DNA of 13,574 bases, taken from assembly GCA_002839245.1 (NCBI GenBank), contig PGXR01000057.1, forward strand, positions 1 to 13,574. The letters are read 5' to 3'. Of the stretch, positions 1 through 6,359 are shown in pieces (positions within the stretch are counted from its first letter, which is position 1; every line of letters begins with the position of its first letter). The notes beneath the pieces were generated by a model. It had not been told where the DNA came from. It worked only from the letters and a program-made list of their open reading frames with translations, and ran no database searches. The position numbers and the translations under genes were made by a program. Origin of the DNA: Spirochaetae bacterium HGW-Spirochaetae-7. GTDB lineage: Bacteria; Spirochaetota; Spirochaetia; Treponematales; UBA12059.

Positions 1-430
1 ATATCGAGGCATTGTTGACGATGGCGCCTCCTCCCGAGGCCGCGATCAGGGGAATGGAGTGCCGGGACATCAGGTAGCAGCCCTTGACGTTGACGTCCAT
101 CGTGTCCGCCCATTCTTCTTCGGTAGTGTCTACTACCGATTTTCCGACGTGGATGACCCCGGCATTGTTGAACAGGATGTCCAGCCGACCGAAAGCCCGG
201 ACCGCGGCTTCAACTGCGCCCAGGCAGTCGTTCGATCTGGACACGTCGCAGCGGAAGAACAGGGCGTTGCCGCCGTCCTTCTCGATGGCCAGCAAGGCCT
301 TCCTGCCGCGCTGTTCATCGCGCGCCGCGACGACGACCGAGGCCCCCTCGGCGGCGAACAGCATGGCCGTGGCCAGTCCGATCCCCGAGCTTCCGCCGGT
401 AACGATTGCGACCTTGTTGGAGAGTTTCAT
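1..430 (-). CDS. SDR-family NAD(P)-dependent oxidoreductase, C-terminus cut by window edge
   Basis: This is the N-terminal 143 residues of a classical short-chain dehydrogenase/reductase, a cytosolic enzyme that interconverts alcohols and ketones with NAD(P). The sequence shows the Rossmann cofactor motif TGGSSGIG at residues 11-18, an acidic CDV at 61-63, the structural NNAG at 88-91, the family Asn at 114 and, at the very edge, Ser142 in IVNNAS, the likely catalytic serine. The YxxxK pair lies beyond the left edge. The start MKLSNKVAIVTGG matches the usual SDR beginning. The gene lies 40 bp after the patatin gene on the same strand and probably ends the same operon. No Shine-Dalgarno sequence is visible before the ATG; a perfect TATAAT lies 8 nt upstream instead. 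Arg37 after the second beta strand (AAR) suggests NADP preference, which is inference. The substrate cannot be told. Confidence 0.93.
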   Translation of the reverse strand, partial: MKLSNKVAIVTGGSSGIGLATAMLFAAEGASVVVAARDEQRGRKALLAIEKDGGNALFFRCDVSRSNDCLGAVEAAVRAFGRLDILFNNAGVIHVGKSVVDTTEEEWADTMDVNVKGCYLMSRHSIPLIAASGGGAIVNNASI

Positions 431-438
431 GGACAAGC

Positions 439-444
439 ATTATA
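439..444 (-). promoter_or_regulatory. TATAAT hexamer 8 nt before the SDR start (possible leaderless promoter)
   Basis: On the minus strand a perfect TATAAT is followed by GCTTGTCC and then the SDR ATG. If it acts as a -10 element, transcription would begin at or next to the start codon, giving a nearly leaderless message. That would fit the absence of a Shine-Dalgarno sequence. No -35 match and no TGn extension are present, so it may be chance. Confidence 0.25.
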
Positions 445-470
445 CACGCGGATGACGACTGGCGCGGCGG

Positions 471-1598
471 TCATTTCGAGCCGGTTTTCTTTCGGTATTT
501 GGCTAGATATTCCGCTAACGGCTTCGGATCGTTCAGTTTCGCCCAACGGGAAGTCTCTGCGTACTGGGCTTCCAGGTTGTCGAAATTGAACAGCAGGAAA
601 TTCCTCTCGAAGTCGGGCCTGTATACGTATGCGGCAGGAACCAGGTCAGGCGCGGACGCGGCAAACTCCTCGAGGCTTTCCTCGAATTTCTTGTTCATGA
701 TCGTATCGAATGAAACTCCAAGCTTGTCGAAAAACTGGTGATCGTTGATCCCCAGGTTTTTGAGCTCTTCGCTGACGCTCGGTATGTCATTGCTCTTCTT
801 GCTGATGATGAATACCTTTTCAACGCCGAAGCCCCTGAATTTTTCGAATTCCAGCAGCGCGCGGTAGGGAATGTTGTCTTCCTTCACGCCGCCGTCAACG
901 TATTCGACATCCGGTATTGTGCGTACATTCCTGATATGTATGGAAGGAAAAACAAGCGGCACGGCAGAAGACGCCATGAGGATGTCAACCAGGCTAAGAG
1001 AGGTGTCCGACTCCGCGTTCACCTGCCGGCTGAACATCCGGTATACGGTATCCTGCAATCCAAGGTCCCTCAGCCTGGTTATCGAAATCGCCGTGACGAA
1101 CGGCAGGTCCCCGATGGTCGAATACCCCAGCCGCTCCTCGGCTATCCGCGTATACAGCTTCCTCGCAGAGGAGGTATCGACGGGGACCGTGTTTCCCCTC
1201 TTGATGAAAATATCGTCGTTTTTGATTTTGAACAGGATGCCCTTGTATTCATCCCACTTCATCTTACCGCTCAGGATCCCGTTGAGCATGACCGAGTTGA
1301 GGGCGCCCGAACTTACTCCCGAAATGAACGCGACGTCCTTGAACAGCCCCCGTAATTCCAGCTCCTCGAGCAACGCCGCCTCCTGCGGAATGCGTGCGGC
1401 CGCTCCGGTGATAAGGATGGCCGTACCGCTCCTGGCTTTTGTCAGAGTCGCTTCCCGGATGTTTTTGACGCCAGTGCCGACGCATGAGGTCGATAGAATC
1501 GTCACGAGAATCAGGAATGGCTTGAGCACTGATCCACACATATTCCCCGCATTCGTCCTCCGCATGGCGTTGCCAGTATCAAATGGACTATCCTTCAT
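471..1598 (-). CDS. Patatin-like phospholipase family lipoprotein
   Basis: A predicted exported acyl hydrolase of the patatin family, which cleaves acyl esters with a Ser-Asp dyad. Numbered from the chosen start, it has the nucleophile elbow GVSSG with Ser96 and the DGG motif with Asp235 (YVDGGVKED). The oxyanion loop is degenerate: TGAAARIP where the family usually has a GGGxRG run, with the Arg kept. The N-terminus has basic residues, a hydrophobic stretch (LKPFLILVTILSTS) and Cys39, so it is likely a lipoprotein, though the lipobox STSC is loose. The ATG at 1598 shares ATGA with the stop of the monooxygenase gene and has AAGGA upstream, which suggests translational coupling. An ATG at 1565 would give a more typical 26-residue signal, and one at 1541 is also possible. 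The frame stays open to 1733, but that part lies inside the neighbour gene. The family is sure; activity and substrate are not. Confidence 0.85.
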   Translation of the reverse strand: MKDSPFDTGNAMRRTNAGNMCGSVLKPFLILVTILSTSCVGTGVKNIREATLTKARSGTAILITGAAARIPQEAALLEELELRGLFKDVAFISGVSSGALNSVMLNGILSGKMKWDEYKGILFKIKNDDIFIKRGNTVPVDTSSARKLYTRIAEERLGYSTIGDLPFVTAISITRLRDLGLQDTVYRMFSRQVNAESDTSLSLVDILMASSAVPLVFPSIHIRNVRTIPDVEYVDGGVKEDNIPYRALLEFEKFRGFGVEKVFIISKKSNDIPSVSEELKNLGINDHQFFDKLGVSFDTIMNKKFEESLEEFAASAPDLVPAAYVYRPDFERNFLLFNFDNLEAQYAETSRWAKLNDPKPLAEYLAKYRKKTGSK

Positions 1599-1891
1599 TC
1601 CGGCCATATCCTTGTAAAGGTCCTGGCGCTCTTGTTCTCTACCCACGTCGTGGTGGTCTCGGCATAGCGGGCGAAATGGGGAGTCTTGCGATGCTCCACC
1701 TTGAACGCGGCCTCGTCGGCGTAGGATTCGCATAGCGTGAAGCTACAGGGCTCGCCGGGACCCTGGAGAATATCGAAGCCCAGACAACCTGGCTCCAATT
1801 CTAGCGACGTCTTTCCCTGCATGACGATGGCGTCGCGGAAGCGCTCCACGAATTCCTTCTTGACGGTGATATCTACGATGACGACGAACAT
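1595..1891 (-). CDS. ABM-domain (LsrG/YgiN-like) monooxygenase or isomerase
   Basis: A 98-residue single-domain protein of the antibiotic biosynthesis monooxygenase (ABM) fold, a dimeric ferredoxin-like barrel that works without metal or flavin. It follows the family pattern: beta strand MFVVIVDITV, helix VERFRDAIV, then LEPGCLGFDIL, the strand FTLCESYADEAAF, and HRKTPHFARY with His67 and His72. This layout resembles LsrG, which acts on phosphorylated autoinducer-2, and YgiN-type quinol monooxygenases. There are no other lsr genes here, so an AI-2 role is not supported. In sugar operons such small proteins may act on keto-sugar or other reactive products; that is inference. GGGAGG lies 6 nt before the ATG. 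It follows the glycosidase gene by 53 bp, and its stop overlaps the patatin start. Confidence 0.85.
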   Translation of the reverse strand: MFVVIVDITVKKEFVERFRDAIVMQGKTSLELEPGCLGFDILQGPGEPCSFTLCESYADEAAFKVEHRKTPHFARYAETTTTWVENKSARTFTRIWPE

Positions 1892-1907
1892 GAGGAGCCT
1901 CCCTGGG

Positions 1908-1931
1908 CGGGATCTCCTGAGTCTGATCCCG
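1908..1931 (-). repeat. Inverted repeat (7-bp stem) between glycosidase and ABM genes
   Basis: CGGGATC and GATCCCG form a perfect 7-bp inverted repeat with a 10-nt loop in the short gap between the two genes. There is no T-run on the minus strand after it, so it is not a standard intrinsic terminator. It could protect upstream message or be chance. Confidence 0.35.
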
Positions 1932-1945
1932 GCCGCTGCGACACT

Positions 1946-3259
1946 CTATTCCATATCGGGCGGGTCGTCAAACGAGTCTGCGGAAAGCATCATGTCGAGC
2001 ACTATGGTCGACCAACCGTAGTTCCGAGGGCATGGCCTTCCGTATTTGGTGCCGCCCTCCCCCGTCAGGGGGTTGAAGAATTCGCGGAATCCACTCCGCG
2101 CGACGAGATCGAGGCTTCGTTCGGCCAGCCGCCGAGCCTCCGCGGCCATCCCGTAATTCCGCAGCCCCTCGCGTATGAGCCAGTTGATGGACAGCCAGAC
2201 GTTGCCCCGCCAGTATTCGTTTCCGTCGAACGACGGATCGGTGACCGGTACAGAAGGGACGGGATACGGCGTGGCATAGCCCGAAAGCGGATCGGTCAAC
2301 TCCAGCGCCAGTGACCGGGCACTGTCTCCCCGAAGGCATCGTCCGAAGAGCAGTATGAACTTGCCTGCGTGGTCGACGGTGCTTTGAGTCCCCGCCTTGC
2401 CCAAAAGGTCGTGCGCCTTGATGACCTCTCCGGTTCCATCGACCATCCTGTCGCGGATCGCTTTCCGGACCTCGTTCGCGCGTCTTACGAGCTGGCCCGA
2501 CTCTGCGACCTCGCCCAATTCAGACGCGATCATCGAGAGCGCGTCGAGGTCCGCGGCGCGTATAGCGTTGAAGTCGACGGGTTTCACGTAGAATCCGCCG
2601 GGGAATTCTGACAATACAGCCGCGTCGCAGCCATGCCTGCCGATCAGGCCGGCAAGTTCCCTGCGCCTTGCCTCGATAGCCCGTACGCCATCCACGCCGG
2701 CAGCCATCGGACCGTCCCATCGCTGCGATGCGTCCCAGCCACTTTCCCAGGGGTGGATGATGGCGACGAGCGAGTCATGGTCCGGGTCCCTGCGCCGGTC
2801 GAACCAGTCGTGGTACGCCAGAAGTTTCGGATAGACGGCCCGCAGGACATCCTTCCTCGGCGCTTTCCGGTACACGGCAAGGAATGCCACGGAGACCAGA
2901 GGCGGCTGCGTAAGAAAGCTGGAATTTTTTCGGGCAAAAAGCTCCTGGGCGACTCTATCGCCGTTCTCGGCCAGGTACGACATGTGCGGTATCATGCCCC
3001 TGTCGGGGCCGTCGGCGAATTGATGGACCAGGAGGCTCCGGAGTTCGTCCCAGGCGGCGCCCGGATCGAACCAACGATACGCCATCGCGTGGAAACAGGA
3101 ATCCCATAGCCACTGCGGCAGGTATGCGCCGTTCTCCCGCGCGGGGCAAGTGTAACCGAACGGCAACCTTGCGAGGATCTCCTGATCGGGCCTGTTGTCC
3201 CGCAGCGCGCGGGAGCACCGGGCGGTCCATGTTTCTGCGAGCCGGTCGCTCCCGGTCAG
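1946..3259 (-). CDS. GH63-like (mannosylglycerate hydrolase/glucosidase type) glycoside hydrolase
   Basis: A predicted cytosolic (alpha/alpha)6-barrel glycosidase of 437 residues with no signal peptide. Numbered from the CTG start, it shows WDS at 52-54 followed by FHAMAYRWFDP, then HPWESGWDASQRWD with Asp176 as the likely general acid, YWRGNVWLSINWLIREGL around 349-366, and REFFNP with Glu393 as the likely base, followed by NYGWST. These are hallmarks of bacterial GH63-related enzymes such as mannosylglycerate and glucosylglycerate hydrolases; roles are assigned by analogy. The reading frame stays protein-like upstream of the TTG at 3166: a helix-like segment (residues 9-30, ETWTARCSRALRDN onward) precedes the first conserved motif. 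No ATG, GTG or TTG exists there, but a CTG overlaps the ATPase stop (CTGA) with GGGAG 6 nt before it, so I chose it. The TTG is the conservative alternative. Its place after the importer genes suggests it cleaves the imported compound. Confidence 0.82.
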   Translation of the reverse strand: MTGSDRLAETWTARCSRALRDNRPDQEILARLPFGYTCPARENGAYLPQWLWDSCFHAMAYRWFDPGAAWDELRSLLVHQFADGPDRGMIPHMSYLAENGDRVAQELFARKNSSFLTQPPLVSVAFLAVYRKAPRKDVLRAVYPKLLAYHDWFDRRRDPDHDSLVAIIHPWESGWDASQRWDGPMAAGVDGVRAIEARRRELAGLIGRHGCDAAVLSEFPGGFYVKPVDFNAIRAADLDALSMIASELGEVAESGQLVRRANEVRKAIRDRMVDGTGEVIKAHDLLGKAGTQSTVDHAGKFILLFGRCLRGDSARSLALELTDPLSGYATPYPVPSVPVTDPSFDGNEYWRGNVWLSINWLIREGLRNYGMAAEARRLAERSLDLVARSGFREFFNPLTGEGGTKYGRPCPRNYGWSTIVLDMMLSADSFDDPPDME

Positions 3260-4353
3260 AGCCGTCTCCCGCTTTCCGGATCGAACAGCATGATCCTCGA
3301 AGCATCGACCTCCAGAGGAACGGTCAGGCCCGGTTCCAGGTCAGGGTCGCCTTCTACCATCACCTTCCACTCGCTGTCCAGAATCCTTGCGACCAGAATG
3401 GTGTACGCGCCCTGCGGCTCGACTATGTCGATGGTTACGTCGTTGATCCCCGCACGGGATCCGATACGGATTATCTCGGGACGTACCGCCAGGCAAACGC
3501 CCCGGCCGGCAAGGCGCGCAATATCCGGCGCGGCATCGGCCCTGCCAAGGTCGAGGGAAACGGGGCCTGCCTTTCCTTCCGCTCCGGCTATCAGGCGCCC
3601 GCCCACGATTTGCAGCGCAACATTCTTGATGTTGGCAGGCGGGGTTCCCATGAACTGCGCGGTGAAAAGGCTGTCGCAGCGGTTGTATATGTCCCGGGTA
3701 GAGCCTATCTGTTCTATCTGCCCGCCGTTCATGACGACGATGCGGTCGGCGAGCGCCATCGCCTCGGACTGGTCATGCGTGACGAAAATAGTCGTGGCTC
3801 CCGATTCACGGTGAATTTCCTTGAGGAACGTGCGGACTGATACCCTCAGTTTCGCGTCCAGGTTCGAGAGGGGCTCGTCCATCAGCGAAAGCTTGGACTC
3901 GACCGCGAGCGCCCGCGCCACCGCCACCCTCTGGCGCTGTCCGCCCGAAAGTTGTGAAGGATAGCGGCCAAGGTAGTCAGTGATGCCGCAGACTTGGGCC
4001 ACATGCTCGACCTTGGCGGCGATCGCGGGTTTCTTCATCTTCCGCAATTTGAGCGGATAGCCGATATTCTCGGCTACGGTCATGTGCGGCCACACGGCAT
4101 AAGACTGGAATATCATCGATATGTTTCGTTCGCGGGGCGCCAGGTCGGTGATGTCGCGGCCGTCAAGCACTATCGACCCGCCGGTCACCTGTTCCAGACC
4201 TGCGAGCATTCTCAGGGTAGTCGTCTTGCCGCATCCTGAAGGGCCGAGGAACACGATGAACTCACCTTGCCGTATTTCCAGGTCCATGTCCTGCACCGCG
4301 AGCGTGCCGTTCGGATAGACTTTCCGCAATTTATCGAGGTTCAGATACGCCAC
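3256..4353 (-). CDS. Sugar ABC transporter ATP-binding protein (MalK/UgpC/MsmK type)
   Basis: The 365-residue ATPase that drives the importer from the cytoplasmic face. All nucleotide-binding motifs are intact: Walker A GPSGCGKT at 37-44, Q-loop Gln83, signature LSGGQ at 135-139, Walker B LSLMDE at 155-160, D-loop SNLD just after, and H-loop His193. The region after about residue 235 is the regulatory OB/TOBE-type domain of the MalK subfamily (LAVRPEIIRIG, then a C-terminal beta-rich part). The length fits the subfamily. The start is GTG at 4353, with GGAGG 6 nt upstream and only 14 bp after the second permease stop. Such ATPases are sometimes shared among several importers, but this one sits in its own cluster. 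Confidence 0.96.
   Translation of the reverse strand: MAYLNLDKLRKVYPNGTLAVQDMDLEIRQGEFIVFLGPSGCGKTTTLRMLAGLEQVTGGSIVLDGRDITDLAPRERNISMIFQSYAVWPHMTVAENIGYPLKLRKMKKPAIAAKVEHVAQVCGITDYLGRYPSQLSGGQRQRVAVARALAVESKLSLMDEPLSNLDAKLRVSVRTFLKEIHRESGATTIFVTHDQSEAMALADRIVVMNGGQIEQIGSTRDIYNRCDSLFTAQFMGTPPANIKNVALQIVGGRLIAGAEGKAGPVSLDLGRADAAPDIARLAGRGVCLAVRPEIIRIGSRAGINDVTIDIVEPQGAYTILVARILDSEWKVMVEGDPDLEPGLTVPLEVDASRIMLFDPESGRRL
3266..3270 (-). promoter_or_regulatory. Ribosome binding site supporting a CTG start for the glycosidase
   Basis: GGGAG lies inside the last codons of the ATPase gene, 6 nt before the CTG at 3259 that overlaps the ATPase TGA. The alternative TTG at 3166 has AGGAG 12 nt upstream, a less usual distance, and would drop the helix that precedes the first conserved motif. 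Confidence 0.5.
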
Positions 4354-4367
4354 GTGCTTCCTCCGCT

Positions 4368-5417
4368 TCAGATTTTTGCGCCGCCCCAGAGCTGCTTTAT
4401 ATAGTCCTTGATGATGAACGTGAACACCAAGGAGGGGATCAGCAGAACCACCGCGCCGGCGGCCGGGAGGTTCGGGATAGTCGACGATCCTACGGTCCTG
4501 TACACCAGCAGGGCGAGGGTCGGATTCTCGTTGGTCATGATAAGCGCGGTGATAGAGTCGTTCCAGGCGGCAAGGAAGGCGTAGAGCGATGAAGCGACTA
4601 TCGCCGGGAAGGCCAGCGGGAACGTAATCGTCATGAGCATCCGCAGCCTGGTCGCCCCGAAGATCATCGCAGCTTCTTCAAGCTCCACGCTGATTCCCTT
4701 GAAGATGGAACTGGTTATCCACGCGGTCAGGGCTATGTTCGGCACGGCGTACACTATGGCCAGCGACAGCGGCGTGTCGTACAGGTTCATCTTCATGATG
4801 TAGATGACCAGCGGCAGGGACAGCGAGACGGCGGGGAACATCCTGACGACCAGCAGCGTCGCGCTGAACGATTCCCTGCCCCTGAAACGGAACCTGGCGA
4901 GTATGTAGCCGGTAGAGCCTCCCAGGATCAGCGAAATGAGTATGGTCCAGCCGGCAGCCTCCAGAGAGTTCATCAGGGCCGCCATGGTCCCGTCGGCCAG
5001 TATGAAGAAGATGACATAATTCCTGAAGAAATTCTTCCTGAGCCTGGTCTCCATCATGCCCGGTGTCTGCCTGGCTTTGCTGAAAAGATCCGCCACGCTA
5101 GATTCGGACAGTATCACGTTCAACTGGCTCTTGAAGTACATCGACATATCCATCCGGTCTGAGGTCGTCTTGACCGCTTCATAATCTGCCCCCTTCGCGA
5201 GCAGCAGGGTATAGTTATCGCTGTCGGCGTTGTACCGGATTCCGGCGCGGTAGGAGAGCGTAGGCAGGATCTTGGCGGGAAACTGGTAGGCCTCGTAATT
5301 CGAAGCGAAGGAGATCGTCAAAAAATAGAGTATCGGCAACAGGACCATCAGGCAAACCGTCACGAGGACGAGCCAGAAAACGGAACGGGACCATAGCCCG
5401 CCTTTGAGCCCGCTCAT
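4368..5417 (-). CDS. Sugar ABC transporter permease, MalG type, with enlarged periplasmic loop
   Basis: An inner-membrane permease of the binding-protein-dependent type. A first membrane helix lies at about 13-36. The transport core follows from about residue 150, with several helices and the EAA loop EEAAMIFGATRLRMLMTITF near 247-266 that docks on the ATPase. At 349 residues it is longer than the usual roughly 270-300. The excess is a hydrophilic segment at about 40-130 between the first two helices, which should face the periplasm. The C-terminal DYIKQLWGGAKI resembles MalG-type tails (usually ending near VAGLTAGAVKG). The EAA loop has Phe where Asp is common (EAAxxDGA). The ATG at 5417 overlaps the stop of the first permease (ATGA), so the two are probably translated together in equal amounts. 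Confidence 0.94.
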   Translation of the reverse strand: MSGLKGGLWSRSVFWLVLVTVCLMVLLPILYFLTISFASNYEAYQFPAKILPTLSYRAGIRYNADSDNYTLLLAKGADYEAVKTTSDRMDMSMYFKSQLNVILSESSVADLFSKARQTPGMMETRLRKNFFRNYVIFFILADGTMAALMNSLEAAGWTILISLILGGSTGYILARFRFRGRESFSATLLVVRMFPAVSLSLPLVIYIMKMNLYDTPLSLAIVYAVPNIALTAWITSSIFKGISVELEEAAMIFGATRLRMLMTITFPLAFPAIVASSLYAFLAAWNDSITALIMTNENPTLALLVYRTVGSSTIPNLPAAGAVVLLIPSLVFTFIIKDYIKQLWGGAKI

Positions 5418-6304
5418 GCGGCCCCCCCGTCATCGGCCTTGCCGCCCGAGAAACGCAGATAGAATGAAACCGATATCACGACTATCGCCACGACTATCAC
5501 CGAGAGCGTGTAGGCGTCCTTGCGCGCGAACTCCCCGAAGGTAATGACATCGATATTGTACGCTATCCTTTCCACGAGCAGCGGCACGACGTTGTATCCG
5601 AAAATCATCACGGCTATGAGCCAGACCTGGATGGCCGCGATGATGCGCAGGATCATCGCGGTGACGATGGTCGGCCTGAGTATGGGAAAGACAATGTCCT
5701 TGAGGGTCTGGAATTTGTTGGCGCCGAAGACCCATCCGGCCTCCTCGTATTCCTTGTTGAAATTCTGCAGTCCCGCGAGGAGGATGATCATCACCGATGG
5801 CAATACGGTCCAGGTATCGACGATGATCAGGAACATCGCCGCCTTGAGGTTGCGGAACGACATCCAGTCAACCGGATTGGCCGCGTCCATGAGGCCTACC
5901 GAGGAGAGGAACGAGTTGATCCATCCGAAGCGGTACAGTCCGGTCTTCCACAGGATGCCGACCGCGGCCGGCGGGAAGGCCATCGGTATCAGCGCGATGA
6001 ACAGCACGAGGTTCGAGAATTTGAATTTCTTGTTGAGCCACAGGGCCAGCGCGAAGGCCAATACGAACTGGACGAGCGCCGATCCGAGGGTGAAGATGAT
6101 GGTGTTCATGAATGCCGAGCGGATTTCCGGTTCAGACAGCAGCCGGATATAATTGCCGAGCGTCAATTGCCCGGCCTTGTCGGTGAATGACTCCTGGATG
6201 ACCCTGAACGTCGGCCTGATCCAGAAGGCCGCGTAGTACGCTACCACGGGCAGCAGTACCCAGACTGGGTTGATCCGGAAGCCGTTACGACGAAGCGCTC
6301 TCAT
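5414..6304 (-). CDS. Sugar ABC transporter permease, MalF/UgpA type
   Basis: The partner permease, 296 residues with about six membrane helices (first at 14-30, then near 65-90, 98-118, 153-178, 212-236 and 266-283). The EAA loop reads YEEAGWVFGANKFQTLKDIV near 186-205, again with Phe in place of the frequent Asp, followed by FPILRPTIV. Together with the downstream permease it forms the heterodimeric channel for the substrate delivered by the binding protein. The ATG at 6304 has GGGGTG about 7 nt upstream. It lies 55 bp after the binding-protein stop, and that gap carries two tandem hairpins. Confidence 0.95.
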   Translation of the reverse strand: MRALRRNGFRINPVWVLLPVVAYYAAFWIRPTFRVIQESFTDKAGQLTLGNYIRLLSEPEIRSAFMNTIIFTLGSALVQFVLAFALALWLNKKFKFSNLVLFIALIPMAFPPAAVGILWKTGLYRFGWINSFLSSVGLMDAANPVDWMSFRNLKAAMFLIIVDTWTVLPSVMIILLAGLQNFNKEYEEAGWVFGANKFQTLKDIVFPILRPTIVTAMILRIIAAIQVWLIAVMIFGYNVVPLLVERIAYNIDVITFGEFARKDAYTLSVIVVAIVVISVSFYLRFSGGKADDGGAA

Positions 6305-6313
6305 TGCCTGTCA

Positions 6314-6352
6314 CCCCTATGGGGCGCCGGCCGGACACGAGCCGACCGGCGC
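6314..6352 (-). repeat. Tandem hairpins between solute-binding protein and permease genes
   Basis: Read on the minus strand, GCGCCGG and CCGGCGC with an inner CGG/CCG form an 11-bp stem (one G-U pair, 7-nt loop, 6324-6352). It is followed immediately by CCCCATAGGGG, a 4-bp stem (6314-6324). There is no T-run, so this is not an intrinsic terminator. The place matches the intercistronic stabilising structures known after malE in enterobacteria, which keep binding-protein message more abundant than permease message. That role is inferred here. Confidence 0.6.
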
Positions 6353-6359
6353 AGAATGA

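Noticed and set aside
871..1617. Long plus-strand open frame across the patatin gene
   Set aside because: It runs opposite the patatin motifs and shows no domain, signal or ribosome binding site of its own.
1599..1733. Upstream extension of the patatin frame to 1733
   Set aside because: It lies within the monooxygenase gene in another frame, is rich in Arg, Asp and Gln, and lacks signal-peptide character. The ATGA at 1598 is a better start.
1595..1891. AI-2 processing role (lsrG) for the ABM gene
   Set aside because: The sequence resembles LsrG, but no lsrK, lsrF or lsrR-like gene is near, so the symbol and pathway are not supported.
3124..3840. Plus-strand open frame across the ATPase gene
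   Set aside because: The minus frame has all ABC motifs; this frame is compositional shadow.
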